Below are positions 1 to 5,574 of a stretch of 7,061 nt of DNA, in pieces. The stretch is from the NCBI GenBank assembly GCA_025355395.1, contig JANXZT010000187.1, positions 1 through 7,061 on the forward strand. The letters run 5' to 3'. Position 1 is the first letter of the stretch. Each line of letters opens with the position of its first letter. The notes under the pieces are model-generated. The model did no database searches and was not told the origin of the DNA. It saw only the letters and a program-made list of their open reading frames with translations. Made by a program: the position numbers and the translations under genes. The stretch comes from Betaproteobacteria bacterium (GTDB lineage Bacteria > Pseudomonadota > Gammaproteobacteria > Burkholderiales > Casimicrobiaceae).

Positions 1-81
1 GGCGACCCCGACACCATCACCACGCTCTACATCGATCACGGCGCGGTGGTGGATATCGAACGCAAGCTCATGAAGCGTTAG
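1..81 (+). CDS. C-terminal 26 codons of an unidentified gene (partial)
   Basis: Frame 1 is open from the window edge to a TAG at 79-81 and encodes a 26-residue tail ending in ERKLMKR. The next start codon (dtd remnant) lies 8 bases downstream, so the two were probably co-transcribed. The tail contains the stretch TLYIDHGAVVDIE, a short hydrophobic strand-turn-strand pattern like the last beta-hairpin of small envelope lipoproteins of the BamE/SmpA type. That resemblance is weak and I do not assign a function. It does not look like the C-terminus of tyrosyl-tRNA synthetase, which precedes dtd in some betaproteobacteria. That this is a real coding tail is supported by the close spacing to dtd and by ordinary amino-acid composition; its identity is unknown. 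Confidence 0.55.
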   Translation, partial: GDPDTITTLYIDHGAVVDIERKLMKR

Positions 82-89
82 CAACACCC

Positions 90-242
90 ATGCGCGGATT
101 GATCCAGCGCGTGACGGAGGCGTCCGTGCGCGTGAAGGGCCGGATCACGGGCGCCATCGGCTGTGGCCTGCTGGTGCTGGCCAGAATTGCCCCGGAAGAT
201 GGCGATGAAGATCGCGAGTGGAGGGCAAAAAAGATTGTCGGG
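90..242 (+). pseudogene. dtd: Truncated D-aminoacyl-tRNA deacylase (dtd remnant)
   Basis: Dtd hydrolyses D-Tyr and other D-amino acids from mischarged tRNAs in the cytoplasm. The ATG at 90 opens with the typical Dtd start MRGLIQRVTEASVRV, followed by a GAIGCGLLVL strand and an acidic APEDGDEDREW segment, matching the family through about residue 51 (KKIVG). Intact Dtd proteins are about 145-150 residues and continue here with an LRIF-type segment. Instead the frame runs on into sequence antisense to dps and stops only at 486-488, giving about 80 unrelated residues. The catalytic SQFTL motif (near residue 78) and the Gly-Pro motif near the C-terminus (around residue 137) are both missing, so the product cannot be an active deacylase. 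I see no frameshifted continuation in the other plus frames just after 242. No clear Shine-Dalgarno precedes the ATG; it may rely on coupling to the gene ending at 81. The break could be a real deletion or rearrangement scar or an assembly join. Confidence 0.85.
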
Positions 243-256
243 CCTGGCCGCGCACA

Positions 257-766
257 TCAGCCCTCGAGCAGGCTGCGCAACATCCAGGCGTTCTTCTCGT
301 GCACCTGCATCCGCTGCGTCAAGAGATCGGCCGAGGGCTCATCGTGCGCGCCGTCGACCAGCGGGAAGATCCCCCGCGCCGTGCGGACAACGGCTTCATT
401 GCCTTCGACCAGCAGCCGGATCATCGCTTCGGCCTTGGGCACGCCGGGCGTCTCCCTGATCGACGACAACTTGGTGAACTCGCCGTAGGTCCCCGGCGCG
501 GGGAACCCAAGGGAGCGGATGCGCTCGGCGATCAGGTCGGTGGCAAGCCACAACTCGTTGTACTGCGTCTCGAACATGAGATGCAGGGTGTTAAACATCG
601 GGCCGGTCACGTTCCAGTGGAAGTTGTGGGTCTTGAGATACACGGTGTAGGTATCCGCCAGCAACCGCGAGAGCCCGTCGGCAATCCTGGCGCGCTCTTC
701 ATGGGCGATGCCGGTATCCATCTGCGCCAGCGCGCCCTTGTCTTTCTTGTCTTTTCTTGCCTTCAT
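257..766 (-). CDS. dps: Dps-family DNA-binding ferritin
   Basis: The protein is 169 residues, the usual length for Dps, which forms a hollow dodecamer that oxidises Fe(II) with peroxide, stores ferric iron and often coats DNA in starved or oxidatively stressed cells. The ferroxidase signature is complete: H50 (in FHWNVTGP), H62 (LHLMFE), E66, D77 and E81 (ATDLIAERI) match the E. coli ligands H51, H63, D67, D78 and E82, with Glu in place of Asp at the third. The N-terminal tail MKARKDKKDK is strongly basic, which in this family usually goes with direct DNA binding. The C-terminus HEKNAWMLRSLLEG is the normal family end, so the gene is intact despite the broken dtd beside it. The ATG at 766 is preceded by AAGGAG with a 4-base spacer. 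It is the last gene of a three-gene cluster, 21 bases after the DoxX-family gene, and converges on the dtd remnant only about 15 bases from the break. Confidence 0.95.
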   Translation of the reverse strand: MKARKDKKDKGALAQMDTGIAHEERARIADGLSRLLADTYTVYLKTHNFHWNVTGPMFNTLHLMFETQYNELWLATDLIAERIRSLGFPAPGTYGEFTKLSSIRETPGVPKAEAMIRLLVEGNEAVVRTARGIFPLVDGAHDEPSADLLTQRMQVHEKNAWMLRSLLEG

Positions 767-787
767 TGGGGCTCCTTGTTCCGTTGG

Positions 788-1210
788 TTAGCGAACGCTC
801 GCCGGCCCGCGCACTCGACCGTCGAGGCTATAGCGGCCGGGTCCAAAGGCCGCCAGCAGCAACATCCCACCGAAGATGGCGACGTTTTTCACGAAATTGA
901 TCTGCTGCATCATGACCTCGTCGGCGGAAGCGGACCAGAAATTGTGAAAGATGAACGTGGTCGGAATGAGCCATAGCGCAATGATCCCTGCCGCGAAACG
1001 CGTCTGCCAGCCCATCGCAATGGCGAGGCCCAAGCCCAGCTCCACGACGATGGTGATCACCGTGGCCACCTGGGGCAGGGGGATGCCGTTACTCGCGATA
1101 AACCCGGCGGTGCCGCCGAAGTCCATCATCTTGCCCCACCCCGACGTGATGAACAGAATGGCGATCGCAATGCGGCCGGCCAGGGCGAGAAGATCCTGTG
1201 ATTTTTCCAT
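788..1210 (-). CDS. DoxX-family membrane protein
   Basis: This 140-residue protein belongs to the DoxX/DoxD-like family of small four-helix inner-membrane proteins. Visible hallmarks are the first helix LAGRIAIAILFITSGWGKM, a Gly-rich loop and second helix around VATVITIVVELGLGLAIAMG, a third helix AAGIIALWLIPTTFIF, and a last helix beginning NFVKNVAIFGGMLLLA. In mycobacteria a DoxX protein joins SodA and SseA in a membrane complex linked to oxidative-stress tolerance; for most proteobacterial members the biochemical role is unproven. I chose the ATG at 1210 (MEKSQDLLAL) because AAGGAG lies 6 bases upstream and the first helix follows at once. A longer in-frame reading to 1309 would add 33 basic, Cys-rich residues overlapping the pirin gene and is unlikely. 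It sits 16 bases after pirin and 21 bases before dps, consistent with a redox-stress operon. Confidence 0.9.
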   Translation of the reverse strand: MEKSQDLLALAGRIAIAILFITSGWGKMMDFGGTAGFIASNGIPLPQVATVITIVVELGLGLAIAMGWQTRFAAGIIALWLIPTTFIFHNFWSASADEVMMQQINFVKNVAIFGGMLLLAAFGPGRYSLDGRVRGPASVR

Positions 1211-1226
1211 TCGCGGCTCCTTAGCG

Positions 1227-1925
1227 TCAGGGAAGATCGAACAACAACACTTCGGCGTTTTCGGCGCAATCGATCCGCACCGCCGTTTCCTCGCTGATTT
1301 TGCCGGCATCGCCTGCCGTCAGGCGGAGGTCATTGGCGTGGACCGCACCCCGCGCGACATGCACATAGGCGCGGCGCCCGGGACGCAGCTGGTGGCTGAC
1401 CGCGTCGACGCCATCGAGCAGCGCAGCGTACACGCGAGCATCCTGATGAATCAGCACGACGCCACCGTCCCCCTCGGGCGCTGCAATAAGGCAGAGCCTA
1501 CCTTGTTTGTCCTGTTCGGAGACATGCTTTTGCTCGTAACCGGGAGCGATCCCGCGAATCGAGGGCTCGATCCAGATCTGCAGAAAATGAACGCCTTCCG
1601 TTTTCGATGGGTTGTATTCACTGTGCGAAACGCCACGCCCGGCACTCATCCGCTGCACGTCGCCCGGCGCGATGATCGAGCCGTTACCCATGCTGTCCTT
1701 GTGCTCGAGCCGGCCCTCGAGCACATAACTCATGATTTCCATGTCCCGATGGGCGTGGGTGCCAAAGCCCATGCCGGGCTGCACCCGATCCTCGTTGATG
1801 ACGCGCAACGGGCCAAAGCCCATGTGCGCAGCGTCATGATACTCGGCGAACGAAAAACTATGGCGTGATTCCAGCCACCCGTGCTGCGCATGGCCACGCT
1901 CGGCGGATCTTCTGAGCTCGATCAT
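1227..1925 (-). CDS. Pirin family protein (bicupin, YhhW-like)
   Basis: The protein is 232 residues, matching the E. coli YhhW size class of pirins: two cupin barrels with a metal site in the N-terminal one. Some members oxidise quercetin (2,3-dioxygenase activity); others act as redox-responsive partners of regulators or enzymes. The metal ligands are all present: H57 and H59 in GTHAHRDME, and H101 and E103 in GVSHSEY, at the same positions as in YhhW. The opening ERGHAQHGWLESRHSFSFAEY and the segment GFGPLRVINEDRV are strong family signatures. The C-terminal cupin lacks obvious ligands, as usual. The start ATG at 1925 has GGAG 6 bases upstream. It is the first gene of a minus-strand set with the DoxX-family gene and dps, so its promoter is expected within the 109-base gap that follows the permease gene. 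The physiological substrate cannot be read from sequence. Confidence 0.95.
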   Translation of the reverse strand: MIELRRSAERGHAQHGWLESRHSFSFAEYHDAAHMGFGPLRVINEDRVQPGMGFGTHAHRDMEIMSYVLEGRLEHKDSMGNGSIIAPGDVQRMSAGRGVSHSEYNPSKTEGVHFLQIWIEPSIRGIAPGYEQKHVSEQDKQGRLCLIAAPEGDGGVVLIHQDARVYAALLDGVDAVSHQLRPGRRAYVHVARGAVHANDLRLTAGDAGKISEETAVRIDCAENAEVLLFDLP

Positions 1926-2034
1926 TGCAATCTCCGGTCGTTCCTCTTGGACGCGCGCGAGCCGATCGCGTGTCCTGCGTACCTACGTCGCGATTGTCCG
2001 CGATTTCCGCGGGACGCATGCTCTGGCGCGTCAG
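1926..2034 (-). promoter_or_regulatory. Intergenic region: end of metal cluster, likely promoter of pirin-DoxX-dps
   Basis: This 109-base gap is the only sizeable one between the permease and pirin genes, so a promoter for the pirin cluster probably lies here. I cannot point to convincing -35/-10 hexamers in such GC-rich sequence. It contains two overlapping, mutually exclusive short inverted repeats. One is TCGCG-attgtc-CGCGA at 1988-2003. The other is CCGCG-atttc-CGCGG at 1998-2012. Neither is followed on the minus strand by a T run, so they are not clear intrinsic terminators. They could be part of an operator or a weak RNA structure, or be chance in GC-rich DNA. Confidence 0.35.
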
Positions 2035-2838
2035 TCAAACCGGTGTTGCGCGCCGCTCTGCCTGTGCGGCATCGGACCGGCCGATCCCGCGGCTTGCAGT
2101 CAATGCATGGAACACGAGGCCCACCGCAACCAGCGACCACACGATGAGCGCCCCCGACGGCAGATCGAATGCTGTCGAAAAGATCAATCCCACCGCGTAT
2201 CCCAATGCCGCGACGCACCATGCCAGAGGTAACCGGTACGCAACCACGCGTCTGGTCGCGAGCGGCGGCACGATCAGCGTCGCAAACACGAGATAAAGGC
2301 CGACGAGTTGCACCGACAGCGTCACCGCGCACGCGAACAGCAGATAAAATCCGGTGCGGCCAAGACGCGCCCGAAAACCGAACCACATTGCCAGGATCGC
2401 GGCATAGACCACCGCCACTCCCGCGAGCTGTGCCGGCTGCACCCACAGAATCTGCCCCACCAGCAAATCGCGCAGATGCTCGCCGCCATGGGCGTTGCTG
2501 GCCAGAAGCAGGATGCCACCGGTGGCCGCGAGCACGAACACCACGCCGATCACGGCCTCCTGCACCTCGGGCCACCAGCGCTCGGTCCAGGTCAGCAGCG
2601 TTGCCCCCGCCAGTGCCGCCGCCAACGCAGCGGCCTGCACGCCCCAGCCTTGAGGCTCGAAACCGAGCCGGTCTGCGAGCAGCACGCCGCCCCCCGCGAT
2701 TTGTGCGATGGCAAGATCGATGAACACGATTCCGCGCGCCAATACCTGCACTCCCAGCGGCACGTGCGTTGCGGCGACCAGAAAGCCGGCGGCGAGCGCC
2801 GGCAGCAGGATGCTCCAATCCCAGGCCGCACCGTTCAT
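2035..2838 (-). CDS. Metal ABC transporter permease, ABC-3 (ZnuB/AztB) family
   Basis: The 267-residue protein is almost entirely hydrophobic, with about seven to eight predicted membrane helices (roughly 9-33, 36-58, 65-84, 95-114, 125-152, 161-193, 203-222, 226-248). This is the architecture and length of ABC-3 permeases that import Zn(II), Mn(II) or Fe(II). Family signatures include RGIVFIDLAIAQIAGGG near residue 35, EAVIGVVFVLAATGGILLL at 94-112 and GLYLVFATLIVPPLATRR before the last helices, where the cytoplasmic coupling helix to the ATPase is expected. The loop HGGEHLRDLLVGQILWV (117-133) carries two His four residues apart, as I recall for zinc-associated members. The ATG at 2838 overlaps the TGA of the binding-protein gene as ATGA, so translation is coupled. 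The partner ATPase is not in this window: the next gene is pirin. Zinc is the most likely substrate, by association. Confidence 0.9.
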   Translation of the reverse strand: MNGAAWDWSILLPALAAGFLVAATHVPLGVQVLARGIVFIDLAIAQIAGGGVLLADRLGFEPQGWGVQAAALAAALAGATLLTWTERWWPEVQEAVIGVVFVLAATGGILLLASNAHGGEHLRDLLVGQILWVQPAQLAGVAVVYAAILAMWFGFRARLGRTGFYLLFACAVTLSVQLVGLYLVFATLIVPPLATRRVVAYRLPLAWCVAALGYAVGLIFSTAFDLPSGALIVWSLVAVGLVFHALTASRGIGRSDAAQAERRATPV

Positions 2839-3740
2839 TGCGCACCCTTCAATAGCCGCGCGATGGTGTCATCGAAGAGGCTGAAGAGATCGCGCGCTTC
2901 GCTGTCACCCCCCACCGTAAACGGCAGCACCACGATATTGATCTTCGCCCGTTCCGCAATCCATCGCGATGGCCGATCACTCTGAAAGGCCTCGCGGATC
3001 ACCATTTTGGCTGGCTGCCGCTGCAGTGTCGCGAGGACCTCGGACAAGTACGCTACCGTAGGCTCCACGGCCGGCTTCGGTTCCAATGCGGCGACTTCCT
3101 TCATGCCCGTCCACGCCACGAGGTAGGTAAAGCCTTTGTGCTGGACGACTACCGGAACATCTCGCAGTGGCGCCGCTTGCTGCTCCCATCGCACCATAGC
3201 CGCACGCCAGCGCTCGTCGAAAGCCTTGTACCTGCTTTGATAGAACGCTGCGTTGGCGGGATCGAGCTCGGCGAGCTTGGCCGCGAGCGGGCCGGCGACG
3301 CGGGCGATGTTGCGCGGATCGGTTTGAATGTGCGGGTCTCCCAGCGGATGGACGTCACCCTCGGAGCGGTCGAGGCGCGCCGGCTTGCCGAGCATTGGCA
3401 CAAACGCAGTGGCCTCGAAATAACCCGGTTGTCCCGGTCGGAGCTTCGGATTGCCGGCCTGTTGGACGACGAGCGGCACCCAGCCGATTTCGAGCTCGGC
3501 ACCTGTCGCAACCATGAGGTCCGCGTTGCGTGCGCGGGCCACCAGGCTCGGCTTGGCTTCGACGTGGTGCGGGTCCTGCAATGCATTGGTTGCGATGTAG
3601 ACGTTTACCTTGTCGCCGCCGAGCTCGGTCACGAGCGCACCCCATTCGGGGGTCGTGGCGAAGACGTTGAGCGCTGCGCAAGCGGACGTGCTGATGCAAG
3701 CGAGCACCAAGACCGGGAGGAATAGCAATCGGAGAATCAC
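2835..3740 (-). CDS. Periplasmic metal-binding protein, cluster A-I (AztC/ZnuA-like)
   Basis: This 301-residue protein is a solute-binding protein of the ZnuA/TroA superfamily. Residues 1-23 form a Sec signal peptide (MILRLLFLPVLVLAC, cleavage probably near SACA). Predicted metal ligands are H58 in LQDPHHVEAKPS, H137 in GDPHIQTDP, H201 in QHKGFTYL and D279 in VGGD, the three-His-one-Asp set known from AztC-type zinc proteins; zinc is therefore the best guess. The long His-rich loop of classical ZnuA between the first two ligands is missing; only H131 precedes the DPH motif. The start is a GTG at 3740 with AAAGGAG 6 bases upstream; its ribosome binding site overlaps the porin TAA at 3752-3754. 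A longer in-frame reading to 4190 is porin antiframe sequence without a leader. The stop overlaps the permease start by ATGA. Together with the porin and permease it forms an envelope-spanning uptake path. Confidence 0.92.
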   Translation of the reverse strand: MILRLLFLPVLVLACISTSACAALNVFATTPEWGALVTELGGDKVNVYIATNALQDPHHVEAKPSLVARARNADLMVATGAELEIGWVPLVVQQAGNPKLRPGQPGYFEATAFVPMLGKPARLDRSEGDVHPLGDPHIQTDPRNIARVAGPLAAKLAELDPANAAFYQSRYKAFDERWRAAMVRWEQQAAPLRDVPVVVQHKGFTYLVAWTGMKEVAALEPKPAVEPTVAYLSEVLATLQRQPAKMVIREAFQSDRPSRWIAERAKINIVVLPFTVGGDSEARDLFSLFDDTIARLLKGAQ

Positions 3741-3746
3741 GGGGTG

Positions 3747-3753
3747 CTCCTTT
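3747..3753 (-). promoter_or_regulatory. Ribosome binding site of the metal-binding protein, overlapping the porin stop
   Basis: The minus strand reads AAAGGAG, CACCCC, then GTG at 3740. The AA of this site is the end of the porin TAA stop codon, so ribosomes finishing the porin would sit on the site. This implies translational coupling and supports the GTG start over any upstream start in the longer open frame. Confidence 0.85.
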
Positions 3754-5140
3754 AAAACCTGTGCGCGCCGTGCGCGCCCAAGGTCAGAATGTATTGCAGA
3801 AAAAGCTGGTGATCGGTCACGTCCAGCCGGGTCGTGCTCTGGGCATACTGCAAGCGGAACCGGGTGAATTCCGAAGGTGTGTAGTCGAGCATCACCGTGT
3901 AGCGGTCCGGATGGAACGCGCCCGTGTCCAGGAGATCGGCGTTCGCGCCGAATTCGCGCCGCCCCGGGTTCAACCGGTCGTAGCGCGCACCGACGCGCCA
4001 GTAGGGCATGAACTGCCACGCACCTTGCAGATACCACCCACTCTGGTTCGCGGCATACGCGCCAGCTTGCGTAAGCCCGAGCGCGCCGGTGGCGTCGTAC
4101 GTAAGATCGCCACGCTCGCGATGCAGGAAATATTCGCCCTGCACCTTGAAATTTCCTTCGCGCGTATTGCCGTTGGGCGCGTACTTCCATACGAAATCGG
4201 CGATCGCCGTGCGGCTATTGCCGGTGAAGGCGACATCGGCCAGACGGCCCATGGTGTCGAGTTGCGTTCCGGCCCGCGCACCCGCCCGCGTTTCGAGGTA
4301 TGAAAGGCCCGCACGCCAACTGTGACTGGCACCGATATCCCCGCCGGTGTGGACGAAAACACTGCCCGCACCGACACCATTGCGATTACGCGCGCTGCCC
4401 GGAAAGTTGTCGCCATTTCCCACCTCGGCGCCGAACTCGAGAAACTGGTCGGAGGGCGCGACCCACTTCAATTGCAGGCCGTCATTGGCGAACTGGCCTC
4501 CCAGAAAAGCCTGATACGCAAGTGGCGCATCGACAAAGTCCCAAGCATGCTGATGCTGCTCGTTCAGGTATCCGATGCCGGAAAAGAAACGTCCGAATTT
4601 TGGCACCAGGCCGTTCGGAAGCGACGGCATGAAGCCGTAGGCCTCCTCCACCGAGACCGCGTTTTCTGGGGTGAGCGATACGATGAGGTTGCCCGCAAAC
4701 CGATCATCGACGTTGGCGCTCAACGCGAGCTCCGATTCGCCCAAACCCAGCCCGCGGCGGCCGGGCGAGAGATCCGGTGTTTTCGCAAATCCCGCAAGGG
4801 TGTAGCGCGCGGGGTCCTGCGAGAGATTGGCGTAGGTGCCCTGCAACACCAGCGAAATGGCGGGATTGAACGCCGCGATGCCGGCGCTCACCGATGCTCC
4901 CGACGTCGACGCCGACGCCGACGTTGACGACGCGGCGCTGGCGCTGGCCGCGGGTGCCACCGCCTCCGCGGCTTGCAGCCGATTTTCCAAGGCGCGGATG
5001 CGGGTTTCGTACTGATCCTTGAGCGTCCTGATCTGCTCCCGGATTTCAGCTAACTCGCTATCGGTGGCAGCGCAGGCCGCCGCAGAGGTAGCGAAGAGCG
5101 CCGACGCGACAAGCGCCGACGCGAGATGCGACGTAGACAC
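3752..5140 (-). CDS. Coiled-coil outer-membrane porin of a zinc-associated family
   Basis: The product is 462 residues. Order of parts: Sec signal peptide 1-24 (cleavage near ACA|AT); a heptad-rich coiled coil 27-60 (SELAEIREQIRTLKDQYETR and onward), as in trimeric porins; an Ala/Ser/Thr linker 62-87; then a beta-rich barrel beginning AAFNPAISLVLQGTYANL and ending in HRF, the terminal Phe typical of Bam-inserted barrels. GFNP/AFNPAISLVLQG, GESELALSANVDD and GRFFSGIGYLNEQHQHAWDF (with H196 and H198) fit a proteobacterial family that I recall as often labelled zinc-regulated TonB-dependent receptor. No plug domain or TonB box is visible, and a TonB receptor would be about 600 residues or more, so porin is the better description. 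The start is GTG at 5140 with GGAGGAG 5 bases upstream. The gene directly precedes the metal-binding protein gene (11-base gap), suggesting a metal or metallophore channel. Substrate is inferred from context only. Confidence 0.85.
   Translation of the reverse strand: MSTSHLASALVASALFATSAAACAATDSELAEIREQIRTLKDQYETRIRALENRLQAAEAVAPAASASAASSTSASASTSGASVSAGIAAFNPAISLVLQGTYANLSQDPARYTLAGFAKTPDLSPGRRGLGLGESELALSANVDDRFAGNLIVSLTPENAVSVEEAYGFMPSLPNGLVPKFGRFFSGIGYLNEQHQHAWDFVDAPLAYQAFLGGQFANDGLQLKWVAPSDQFLEFGAEVGNGDNFPGSARNRNGVGAGSVFVHTGGDIGASHSWRAGLSYLETRAGARAGTQLDTMGRLADVAFTGNSRTAIADFVWKYAPNGNTREGNFKVQGEYFLHRERGDLTYDATGALGLTQAGAYAANQSGWYLQGAWQFMPYWRVGARYDRLNPGRREFGANADLLDTGAFHPDRYTVMLDYTPSEFTRFRLQYAQSTTRLDVTDHQLFLQYILTLGAHGAHRF
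4900..4960 (-). repeat. Short tandem-like repeat coding for the Ala/Ser porin linker
   Basis: On the plus strand this stretch contains imperfect units of GCCGAC/GTCGAC around 4901-4927, followed by GCGCTG/GGCGCT-type units to about 4950. Read on the minus strand it encodes alternating Ser and Ala/Thr residues between the coiled coil and the barrel. Such low-complexity DNA can change length by slippage in units that keep the frame, altering linker length. Whether it varies between strains cannot be seen here. Confidence 0.5.
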
Positions 5141-5145
5141 GGTGA

Positions 5146-5152
5146 CTCCTCC
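5146..5152 (-). promoter_or_regulatory. Strong ribosome binding site deciding the porin GTG start
   Basis: The minus strand reads GGAGGAG followed by TCACC and then GTG at 5140. A seven-base match to the anti-Shine-Dalgarno sequence at a 5-base spacing makes the GTG the start, and the signal peptide begins right there. Confidence 0.85.
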
Positions 5153-5197
5153 GCAACGATGAACGAGCTCCGCCGGGTTACGGCGGGACGTGATCGG

Positions 5198-5509
5198 CTA
5201 GAGGACGAGCGGAGGCGCGCGACTGGCGTAGTACGCGGGTGCGGCCACGGCGATGGAGTTGCCCACCCATGCCGCGACCATGATGGCTGACGTGGATTCG
5301 GACGTCCCAGCGTCCGCAGAGGCCACGGCATGCGTGCCGCCGGCCAACAGCGCGCAGAGAACGCACGGCCCATCACCGGGCGCCTGCACGGTGACATCGC
5401 GCGCATCGGCCATCCGCGCGCGGTCGTGCTGCAAGGCGTGGATGAGCGATTCCTGCTGCAGCCCGACCAGGAGCAACGAGAAGCATGCGGCCAGAAAAAT
5501 GCGCACCAT
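5198..5509 (-). CDS. Small secreted or membrane CxxC protein (DUF2946-like), metal-cluster leader gene
   Basis: This 103-residue protein starts with a hydrophobic signal or anchor (MVRIFLAACFSLLLVGL), then a short His-bearing segment ESLIHALQHDR (H24, H28), then GPCVLCALLAGGTHAV with C49xxC52 and H60. A second hydrophobic stretch spans about 74-92, and the chain ends YASRAPPLVL. This layout (N-terminal segment, His, central CxxC, C-terminal RAPP) resembles DUF2946-type small proteins, which I recall lying beside metal or TonB-system genes; the assignment is by pattern only and no biochemical role is established. Its place 57 bases ahead of the porin suggests it is the first gene of the metal-uptake operon. 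A TTG at 5515 could add two residues (TAA stop just upstream in frame); the ATG at 5509 is preferred. No good Shine-Dalgarno is visible. A periplasmic metal or thiol role is inference. Confidence 0.7.
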   Translation of the reverse strand: MVRIFLAACFSLLLVGLQQESLIHALQHDRARMADARDVTVQAPGDGPCVLCALLAGGTHAVASADAGTSESTSAIMVAAWVGNSIAVAAPAYYASRAPPLVL

Positions 5510-5574
5510 GGCCAAAGCTTAACCGACGCACGCTTCGTGCGCAATCCGCCGGATGGTCGAAGCCATCAGTTCAA
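5510..5574 (-). promoter_or_regulatory. Gap between uxaC and the metal cluster, with two inverted repeats
   Basis: This 65-base gap holds a perfect inverted repeat CGCACG-ctt-CGTGCG at 5527-5541 and another, GATGG-tcgaag-CCATC, at 5552-5567. On the minus strand both lie after the uxaC stop and before the small CxxC gene. They could end uxaC transcription (the bases following the second hairpin, TCGGTTAAGCTTT, are only mildly T-rich) or serve as operator or leader structure for the metal cluster. A TATAGT at 5574-5579, overlapping the uxaC stop, resembles a -10 box, but the TTCGCC 16 bases upstream is a poor -35. I see no AT-rich palindrome of the known Zur-box type. Confidence 0.4.

Noticed and set aside
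243..488. Read-through of dtd as a novel 132-residue fusion protein
   Set aside because: The added residues are simply antisense dps in a GC-rich frame, so a truncated gene is the simpler explanation.
218..976. A plus-strand frame of 252 residues opposite dps and DoxX
   Set aside because: It begins near the dtd break but is antisense to dps, whose ferroxidase site is intact. No family features are visible.
1211..1309. Longer start for the DoxX-family protein
   Set aside because: It would add a basic, Cys-rich stretch overlapping pirin. The ATG at 1210 has AAGGAG at 6 bases and leads straight into the first helix.
951..1868. A 305-residue plus-strand frame opposite DoxX and pirin
   Set aside because: It is antisense to two well-supported genes and has no recognisable motif.
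3741..4190. N-terminal extension of the metal-binding protein
   Set aside because: The extension overlaps the porin gene in another frame and would bury the signal peptide. The GTG at 3740 has an ideal ribosome binding site.
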